Part shown: positions 58,727 through 64,000 of the stretch, piece after piece
How the letters are laid out: each line of letters opens with the position of its first letter
Numbering within the stretch: the first letter of the stretch is position 1
Origin: Clostridia bacterium
GTDB lineage: Bacteria > Bacillota > Clostridia > Oscillospirales > Acutalibacteraceae
Assembly: GCA_017466365.1 (NCBI GenBank)
Contig: JAFTUG010000008.1
Location: 1-64,000, forward strand
Direction: 5' to 3'
Length of the DNA stretch: 64,000 nt
Translations under genes and position numbers: made by a program
Notes under the pieces: model-generated
Seen by the model: only the letters and a program-made list of their open reading frames with translations
Told to the model about the DNA's origin: nothing
The model's database searches: none

Positions 58727-60676
58727 TTATTCAACAGTTATCCTTACTTCACCGTTTGATATAACGGTCAGCTTGAGTGTTTGCGTTTTCGCATCCCATT
58801 CGGCTTTGCCTTTTGCGCCGTTTGAGCCTGTACCTATAAGAGTTGACGGCTGTGATTCGAATCCCGAAATCTCAATAACCGAAGTTCTGAAATCTCTCGG
58901 ATTATTCATTTTTCCGCCGTTGGCATAATCAATCATAAAGGTGTTTTCATCCTCAAGCCCTGCGCATACCGCATCTGCATCAAGGCGGAGATTGCATAAA
59001 TCAATCTCGAGCTTTTCTTCGGATTCTTTTATGACTGCATATGTGTGTGCGGCAAAAGAAGTGTTGATTTCAAGATTGCTTTCAGGCAGGGTGTAGTTTA
59101 CAGTTTGTTCGCTGTTGATTGTTTTGTTTTCGTTGCTGTTGAAGATATAAATATAATCGTTTATATCAAACAGCACGCCGTCGCCCGAATATGTTTCTTC
59201 ATAATATTTATTAAAGAAACGCTCTTTTATCGGATTTATGAAAAGCAGATTTGTGAAATATGTGAAGTCGTTGAGAATAAAACTCTCGGGCAAAACCTCC
59301 TCGGGATTTGAATAAATCGGAAGAATGGGAATGATGTAATATCTTCCCGTTGAAGGCACCCAATCCTTTGTGCAGTCAAAATAGGGAGTAATATCTATCT
59401 TTTCTTCAATAAAGGAAAAAGAATCGCAATAAAGACCCTGAAGCAGGTGCGCATCGTTGCCGCTTAACGGATATGAATAAGGAATGGTCATTTTATACGC
59501 AACTTTGATTTTGTCTTTAACCTGTTCTTTATCGGGTACCGCACCGTTAAGAATCATCTGATAAAACGGATAAAGCACATCATAGAACGTCGGAGTAAAA
59601 ACAACTTCGCCGTTAATGAAATGATAAAGTCCGCCTCGGCTGAAGGTGCCTTCAATCGCATAAACAGTTGCGCCTCCCACCAGATCGGCAATCATATCGA
59701 TGCCGTAAAGTGCAGGAGGATATTTGGCTGTTGTGATGGGATTGGGTTCATTCGGTGCAACACCGATATTATCATATTCAATAAATCCTTCTTCGTACCA
59801 GAGGAAGTTTTCAAGATTAACGCCCCAGTTTCCGCAAACATCATCAAGCCAGCAGCCGAGTATGTTTGCCTGACTTGCGAAATGCCTGCCGTGACCGTTG
59901 TGTTTATCCATTATAACAATGTTTTCTGTGTTGCTTTTAAGAAGGTCATAAAGCTCTCTGTCTTTGAGAATATGGTTAACATAATTAAGCTTTTTCCAGT
60001 AGATATATTCCATATCCTGCCAGATGAAAAGTCCTCCGTTTTCAGTGCAGGCTTTTATGCAGGATTTCATTCTTGCAAGAATATTGTTGTTAACGCCGTT
60101 ATCCTCGGTGACCTCGTCATAAGCAAGCTTTTCGTTGGTAACACCGTTTGTTGAAAGCTCAACCTGAACAAAGCCTATGAGCGACTTGTGCTCTTTAAAT
60201 ACGGCGGAAAGCTCTTCCTGCGTGAAAGGATCACGGGTTTTGTTGGTGCAGAAGCACTCTGACTGGCAAACGATAGGTACGTTTGCAGCATCGGTAAAGG
60301 TTAAAAGCTCATCCCAGAATTCAAGCTGTCTTGCAGGGGTCATATCCGTTGTGCCTTCATCGATATAAATAACCGCAAAATTTCTGACATCCTCGGGCAG
60401 TGCATAGTAGGTTTTTATTGCATAGCTCGCAAAAGCTTCGCCAGTCTGCGGGCCGCCCCAAACAGGGCAGTTCCTTATCATAAAAAGAGGGTTTTTTTCG
60501 TCAACATACATACGCAGACCGTCAACCTGCTTACGGGTTCTGATTTCGGTTGTCTGCATTGTTTTTTCGGGCAAAGTCACAAAATCCCCGTCAGATGAAG
60601 TGTCCTGTGCGGAAACCTCGAACGGAATCATAATGAGCATTGATAAAATCAATAAAATACTTACAATCTTTTTCAT
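58727..60676 (-). CDS. Secreted glycoside hydrolase, possibly GH98-like
   Basis: The frame is open to 60886, but that part translates the repeated tRNA region. The ATG at 60676 has GGAGTTTAAA and starts a signal peptide (MKKIVSILLIL...FEVSAQ), giving 649 aa. The catalytic part resembles the GH98 barrel: NPLFMIRNCPVWGGPQTGEA, YALPEDVRNFAVIYIDEGTT, PIVCQSECF with an exposed Glu, GGLFIWQDMEY, DKHNGHGRHFASQANILGCWLDDVCGNWGVN and WYEEGF. A beta-rich C-terminal region follows. GH98 enzymes release blood-group trisaccharides from mucin; the assignment is tentative. It heads a two-gene unit. Confidence 0.65.
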   Translation of the reverse strand: MKKIVSILLILSMLIMIPFEVSAQDTSSDGDFVTLPEKTMQTTEIRTRKQVDGLRMYVDEKNPLFMIRNCPVWGGPQTGEAFASYAIKTYYALPEDVRNFAVIYIDEGTTDMTPARQLEFWDELLTFTDAANVPIVCQSECFCTNKTRDPFTQEELSAVFKEHKSLIGFVQVELSTNGVTNEKLAYDEVTEDNGVNNNILARMKSCIKACTENGGLFIWQDMEYIYWKKLNYVNHILKDRELYDLLKSNTENIVIMDKHNGHGRHFASQANILGCWLDDVCGNWGVNLENFLWYEEGFIEYDNIGVAPNEPNPITTAKYPPALYGIDMIADLVGGATVYAIEGTFSRGGLYHFINGEVVFTPTFYDVLYPFYQMILNGAVPDKEQVKDKIKVAYKMTIPYSYPLSGNDAHLLQGLYCDSFSFIEEKIDITPYFDCTKDWVPSTGRYYIIPILPIYSNPEEVLPESFILNDFTYFTNLLFINPIKERFFNKYYEETYSGDGVLFDINDYIYIFNSNENKTINSEQTVNYTLPESNLEINTSFAAHTYAVIKESEEKLEIDLCNLRLDADAVCAGLEDENTFMIDYANGGKMNNPRDFRTSVIEISGFESQPSTLIGTGSNGAKGKAEWDAKTQTLKLTVISNGEVRITVE

Positions 60677-60734
60677 TTTAAACTCCTTGCCGTTTTTTTC
60701 GATTATAACACATGCATGAAGAAAAATCCACAAA

Positions 60735-61010
60735 TTCTGATGCGTCAGCATCAGGTTCTTATATCCATTCATAAAAGAAAAAAGCTCCGATAAAAATCGA
60801 AGCTTGTGGCACCCCCTGCGGGAATCGAACCCACAACTGACCCTTAGGAGGGGCCAATGTATATTGTGAGCGATAGCGAACAACAAGGTTCTGATGCGTC
60901 AGCATCAGGTTCTTATATCCATTCATAAAAGAAAAAAGCTCCGATAAAAAACCGAAGCTTGTGGCACCCCCTGCGGGAATCGAACCCACAACTGACCCTT
61001 AGGAGGGGCC
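60735..61010. repeat. 122-bp direct repeat pair including tRNA-Arg 3' half
   Basis: Copy A (60735-60855) and copy B (60889-61010) are identical except for one substitution and one indel in the terminator loop (TAAAAATCG versus TAAAAAACCG). Each includes a CTGATGC-GTCA-GCATCAG hairpin, the tRNA terminator and the last 49 nt of tRNA-Arg. A 33-bp unique spacer (60856-60888) separates them. The duplication is recent. Confidence 0.95.
60807..60855 (-). pseudogene. tRNA-Arg 3'-half duplicate
   Basis: These 49 bases are identical to the 3' part of the intact tRNA-Arg, from CCA to the anticodon arm. Beyond 60855 the sequence is unrelated, so no functional tRNA can form. Confidence 0.92.
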
Positions 61011-61036
61011 TGTTATATCCATTTAACTAAGGAGGC
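60962..61036 (-). tRNA. tRNA-Arg (anticodon CCT)
   Basis: The minus strand starts GCCTCCT and ends AGGGGGT-G-CCA, so the acceptor stem pairs with two wobble pairs and CCA is encoded. The anticodon loop CTCCTAA in a GGCCC/GGGTC stem reads CCU (codon AGG). The T arm is GTGGG-TTCGATT-CCCGC. Confidence 0.94.
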
Positions 61037-61074
61037 GAATATTAAATTAAGCATCTGCGTAGTTCAACTTAATT

Positions 61075-61103
61075 ATTCTATCAAAAACCTATTGTAAAGT
61101 CAA
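61075..61103 (-). promoter_or_regulatory. Promoter of tRNA-Arg
   Basis: Minus-strand TTGACT, 17 bp and TAGAAT, 39 bp upstream of the tRNA 5' end. Confidence 0.8.
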
Positions 61104-61159
61104 GCTGAAAAATAATCGCCAATCCTTTGCATATTCGGCATTTTGCCGATAAATAACAC

Positions 61160-61195
61160 TTGAAATATTTGACATAATAATATAAAATATATAAT
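61160..61195 (+). promoter_or_regulatory. Promoter of pgk-tpiA-gpmI, upstream of the MITE
   Basis: Two overlapping choices exist: TTGAAA (61160-61165), 17 bp, TAAAAT (61183-61188); and TTGACA (61169-61174), 15 bp, TATAAT (61190-61195). Either starts the transcript at about 61195-61203, before the MITE. Confidence 0.65.
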
Positions 61196-61217
61196 TGGTA
61201 AAGTATGCGACTGCAAA

Positions 61218-61379
61218 AGTAACCACTGATTAAATCGAGTCGCAATTCTCAACGGCTATTTTTCCGTCATAAACGCCAAAAATACTCGTTAATACACAAA
61301 GTATTGCCTGCGTTTTTTGACGTTTCTGACAATAAACTATCTCGCCGATAATCACAACCCGATTTAATCAGTGGTTACT
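61218..61379. mobile_element. MITE-like element in the pgk leader
   Basis: The 162-bp element has perfect 20-bp terminal inverted repeats, AGTAACCACTGATTAAATCG at 61218-61237 and its complement at 61360-61379. The interior also folds on itself: CGTCATAAACGC near 61265 is matched by GCGTTTTTTGACG near 61310, and AATAC with GTATT closes the inner arm. It has no coding capacity, and no target duplication is evident. It lies between the promoter and the pgk ribosome site. Confidence 0.85.
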
Positions 61380-61412
61380 CAATATTAAAAATTCTGAAAG
61401 GATTGACAAAAA

Positions 61413-62624
61413 ATGAGCTTACTTAACAAAAAAACAGTTGACGACATTAATGCAAAGGGTAAGAAGGTGCTTGTTCGCTGTGACTTCAATGTGCCTCTCA
61501 AGGAAGGCGTTATCACAGACGAAAACAGAATCAATGCAGCTCTTCCCACAATTCAGAAGCTTATAAATGACGGCGCAAAGGTTATCCTTTGCTCCCACCT
61601 CGGCAAGCCCAAGAACGGTCCCGAAGCAAAGTTCTCACTTGCTCCCGTAGCAAAGAGACTCAGCGAAAAGCTCGGCAAGGAAGTTGTTTTTGCTGCTGAT
61701 GACACAGTTGTCGGCGAAAATGCAAAGGCAGCAGTTGCAGCTATGAACGACGGCGACGTAGTTCTTCTTGAAAACACACGTTTCCGTGCAGAAGAAACAA
61801 AGAACGGAGAAGCTTTCTCAAAGGACCTTGCAAGCCTCTGCGAAATGTACGTTAACGATGCATTCGGCGCAGCACACAGAGCACACTGCTCAACAGTCGG
61901 CGTAACAGCTTATGTTGAAGAAGCAGCAGTAGGTTACCTCATGGGTAAAGAACTCAAGTATCTCGGCAACGCTGTTGAAGATCCCGAAAGACCCTTCGTA
62001 ACAATCCTCGGCGGTGCAAAGGTTGCAGATAAGCTCAATGTTATCGAAAACCTCCTCAACAAGGCTGACACACTTATTATCGGCGGCGGTATGGCTTACA
62101 CTTTCCTTGCAGCACAGGGCTACGGCGTAGGCAACTCACTTCTCGATGAATCAAAGATTGATTACTGCAAGGATATGCTTGCAAAGGCAGAAGCAAAGGG
62201 CGTTAAGATTCTTCTTCCTGTTGACGTTGTAACTGCAGCAGGCTTCCCCAACCCCATTGATGCTCCCATCGAAACAGCAGTTTATGCAGCAGATGCAATT
62301 CCCGCTGATGTTGAAGGTCTTGATATCGGACCTAAGACTGCAGAACTCTATGCAGATGCAGTTAAGAGCGCAAAGACCGTTGTATGGAACGGACCCATGG
62401 GCGTTTTCGAGAACCCCACTCTCGCAGCAGGTACAATTTCCGTTGCAAAGGCACTTGCTGAAACAGACGCTGTTACAATTATCGGCGGCGGCGACTCTGC
62501 AGCAGCTGTTAACACACTCGGCTTCGGCGACAAGATGACTCACATCTCAACAGGCGGCGGCGCATCACTCGAATTCCTCGAGGGTAAGGCTCTTCCCGGC
62601 ATCGAAGCAGTAAATGATAAGTAA
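61413..62624 (+). CDS. pgk: Phosphoglycerate kinase
   Basis: The 403-aa protein has the PGK signature [16 protein letters not shown] near the N-terminus, [44 protein letters not shown] and a C-terminal [11 protein letters not shown] glycine loop. It makes ATP from 1,3-bisphosphoglycerate in glycolysis. GAAAGGA precedes the ATG. It is the first gene of pgk-tpiA-gpmI, and it shows strongly biased codon use, as expected for high expression. Confidence 0.97.
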   Translation: MSLLNKKTVDDINAKGKKVLVRCDFNVPLKEGVITDENRINAALPTIQKLINDGAKVILCSHLGKPKNGPEAKFSLAPVAKRLSEKLGKEVVFAADDTVVGENAKAAVAAMNDGDVVLLENTRFRAEETKNGEAFSKDLASLCEMYVNDAFGAAHRAHCSTVGVTAYVEEAAVGYLMGKELKYLGNAVEDPERPFVTILGGAKVADKLNVIENLLNKADTLIIGGGMAYTFLAAQGYGVGNSLLDESKIDYCKDMLAKAEAKGVKILLPVDVVTAAGFPNPIDAPIETAVYAADAIPADVEGLDIGPKTAELYADAVKSAKTVVWNGPMGVFENPTLAAGTISVAKALAETDAVTIIGGGDSAAAVNTLGFGDKMTHISTGGGASLEFLEGKALPGIEAVNDK

Positions 62625-62763
62625 TTTTGGCGAAATTTTCTTTTATCCCTCGGTCGCGTATCTATATACGCTTCCCTCAGTGCGAAAAACAAATTTCATC
62701 CCAAATTCCATTATTATTTGATAATAATAAAATGATTTATAATATCGAAAGGACGTAAAATCC

Positions 62764-63531
62764 ATGGATAAATCACTCCGCAGACCTGTTATCGCAGGCA
62801 ACTGGAAAATGAACAACAATCCCGAGCAGACAAAGGCTCTCATCGAAGCTATGAAGCCCCTCGTTGCAGACGCAGATTGCGACGTTGTTATCTGTGCTCC
62901 CTATATTGACCTTTATGCAGCTATGGAAGCAGCAGCAGGTTCAAACATCAAAATCGGTGCTGAAAACTGCCACTGGGCAGAAAAAGGTGCATTCACAGGC
63001 GAAGTTTCCGCTGAAATGCTCAAGGCAGCAGGTGTTCCCTATGTTATCATCGGTCACTCCGAAAGAAGACAGTATTTCGGTGAAACAGATGAAACCGTTC
63101 GTGACCGTGTAAGAGCTGCTCTCAACGCAGGTCTTAAGGTTATCCTTTGCGTTGGCGAAGTTCTCAAGGAAAGAGAACTCGGCATCACAGCAGAAGTTGT
63201 AAGAATGCAGACAAAGGTTGCACTTTCAGGTGTTTCCGAAGCTGAACTTGCTAATATCATCATCGCTTATGAACCCGTTTGGGCTATCGGTACAGGTCTC
63301 ACAGCTACTCCCGAGCAGGCAAACGAAGTTTGCGCTGTTATCCGTGCTCTTATCGCAGAGCTTTACACAAAGGATGCAGCTGATAAGTTTGTTATCCAGT
63401 ACGGCGGTTCAATGAATGACGCAAACGCAGCAGAGCTTCTTGCTCAGTATGATGTTGACGGCGGTCTTATCGGCGGTGCTTCACTCGTTGCAGAAAAGTT
63501 TGCAGCAATCGTTGCAGCAGCTTCAAAATAA
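62764..63531 (+). CDS. tpiA: Triose-phosphate isomerase
   Basis: The 255-aa protein has RPVIAGNWKMNN (catalytic Lys), IGHSERRQYFGE (catalytic His), AYEPVWAIGTG (catalytic Glu) and the phosphate loop YGGSMNDANA. It interconverts DHAP and glyceraldehyde-3-phosphate. GAAAGGA lies upstream of ATG 62764. The 139-bp gap after pgk contains a GCGTAT/ATACGC hairpin and an ATTATTAT/ATAATAAT dyad but no clear promoter. Confidence 0.97.
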   Translation: MDKSLRRPVIAGNWKMNNNPEQTKALIEAMKPLVADADCDVVICAPYIDLYAAMEAAAGSNIKIGAENCHWAEKGAFTGEVSAEMLKAAGVPYVIIGHSERRQYFGETDETVRDRVRAALNAGLKVILCVGEVLKERELGITAEVVRMQTKVALSGVSEAELANIIIAYEPVWAIGTGLTATPEQANEVCAVIRALIAELYTKDAADKFVIQYGGSMNDANAAELLAQYDVDGGLIGGASLVAEKFAAIVAAASK

Positions 63532-63544
63532 TTTAAGTTTTCAG

Positions 63545-63576
63545 GGGGTCGGAAACCACCGACCCCTGTATTTTTG
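63545..63576 (+). terminator. Hairpin between tpiA and gpmI, probable partial terminator
   Basis: GGGGTCGG (63545-63552) pairs with CCGACCCC (63559-63566) and TGTATTTTTG follows. No promoter is seen before gpmI, so read-through is expected. Confidence 0.6.
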
Positions 63577-63590
63577 AAAGGATGTTTGTT

Positions 63591-64000
63591 ATGAGCAAAA
63601 AACCCGTACTTCTTTGCATAATGGACGGTTTCGGAAGAAATGACAGCGATTACGGCAATGCAATTGCAGCTGCAAAGACACCTAACCTTGATAAGATAAT
63701 GGCTGAAAATCCCATGACATATATCGGCGCTTCGGGTATGGATGTCGGTCTCCCCGACGGTCAGATGGGTAACAGCGAGGTTGGTCACACCAATATCGGC
63801 GCAGGCAGAGTTGTTTATCAGGAGCTTACAAGAATAACAAAGTCAATCAACGACGGTGATTTCTTTGAAAACGAAGCTCTTCTCGGTGCAATCGAAAACT
63901 GCAAGAAGAATAACTCCGCTCTTCACCTTATGGGTCTTCTCTCCGACGGCGGCGTACACAGCCACAATACCCACCTTTACGGACTTCTTGAGCTTGCAAA
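63591..64000 (+). CDS. gpmI: 2,3-bisphosphoglycerate-independent phosphoglycerate mutase, N-terminal part
   Basis: The gene runs off the window; 136 residues are visible of an expected 510. [11 protein letters not shown] supplies the first metal Asp, [15 protein letters not shown] holds the nucleophilic Ser, and [23 protein letters not shown] holds the substrate-binding His. It converts 3- to 2-phosphoglycerate and depends on Mn. GAAAGGATG precedes the ATG. It completes the triose-phosphate glycolytic run with pgk and tpiA. Confidence 0.96.
   Translation, partial: MSKKPVLLCIMDGFGRNDSDYGNAIAAAKTPNLDKIMAENPMTYIGASGMDVGLPDGQMGNSEVGHTNIGAGRVVYQELTRITKSINDGDFFENEALLGAIENCKKNNSALHLMGLLSDGGVHSHNTHLYGLLELA

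Noticed and set aside
60759-60989. Short minus-strand ORF and the N-terminal extension of the GH98-like gene
   Set aside because: Both translate the duplicated tRNA-Arg and its terminator; the signal peptide and ribosome site place the gene start at 60676.
62625-62763. Separate promoter for tpiA
   Set aside because: TTGATA and TATAAT are present but only 14 bp apart, so no convincing promoter can be claimed.

Overview
The window reads as a chromosomal segment of a Gram-positive, low-to-mid-GC Clostridia, most likely a gut Oscillospiraceae/Ruminococcaceae-type organism. The evidence is T-box control of thrS, RNase Y with YmdB, the rimP-nusA-rnpM-ylxQ-infB-rbfA-nrnA order, Firmicute-style strong Shine-Dalgarno sites, sigma-A promoters with 17-bp spacers, a class B sortase, lipoproteins with ASC lipoboxes, sporulation/germination genes, and several plant- or mucin-glycan hydrolases. 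No plasmid, intact prophage or CRISPR array is visible.

Layout. 1-6.8 kb: the end of a secreted protein, an alpha/beta hydrolase carrying EF-hand-like loops, a five-bladed-propeller glycosidase-like protein, an iron-sulfur protein divergent from a Crp/Fnr regulator, a tRNA-Ser with a decayed 3'-half duplicate, a permease and tRNA-Thr. 7-13.8 kb: a lipoprotein, an SDR, a zinc-ribbon membrane protein, a 56-aa membrane-active-looking peptide, GNAT-hflX and a large membrane protein. 14-24 kb: glyA on the plus strand, then a minus-strand series rny-ymdB-[MITE]-ttcA-dcd-(homoserine kinase/PGM-like)-metY, and divergent T-box-thrS. 24-30.5 kb: a GH78 rhamnosidase, lipoproteins, panE and a GH43-like enzyme. 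30.7-36.3 kb: murD, truB, a zinc-ribbon/pseudokinase/sortase-B fusion, a YfbR-like HD protein and an amidohydrolase. 36.5-42.7 kb: the rimP-to-nrnA translation/transcription operon. 42.7-50 kb: secreted proteins, DUF554, two XRE regulators and an archaeal-type small kinase. 50-53 kb: a PHP phosphatase with a beta-helix enzyme. 53-56.7 kb: a spore-linked cluster (Ig-like protein, SpoIID/LytB-like plus three peptidoglycan-binding domains, and a GerA-family gene broken by an in-frame stop). 56.8-60.7 kb: two glycan-related proteins. 60.7-64 kb: a tRNA-Arg with a recent 3'-half duplication, then the glycolytic run pgk-tpiA-gpmI, whose leader contains a MITE.

Main points of interest: the pseudokinase-sortase fusion; two MITE-like elements, one inside an operon and one in the pgk leader; an AUU start and a 5'-terminal hairpin for RNase Y; two separate tRNA 3'-half duplications; a dispersed 85-90 bp intergenic repeat; and a GerA gene interrupted by TAA. 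All functional calls come from reading the sequence; no database search was run.
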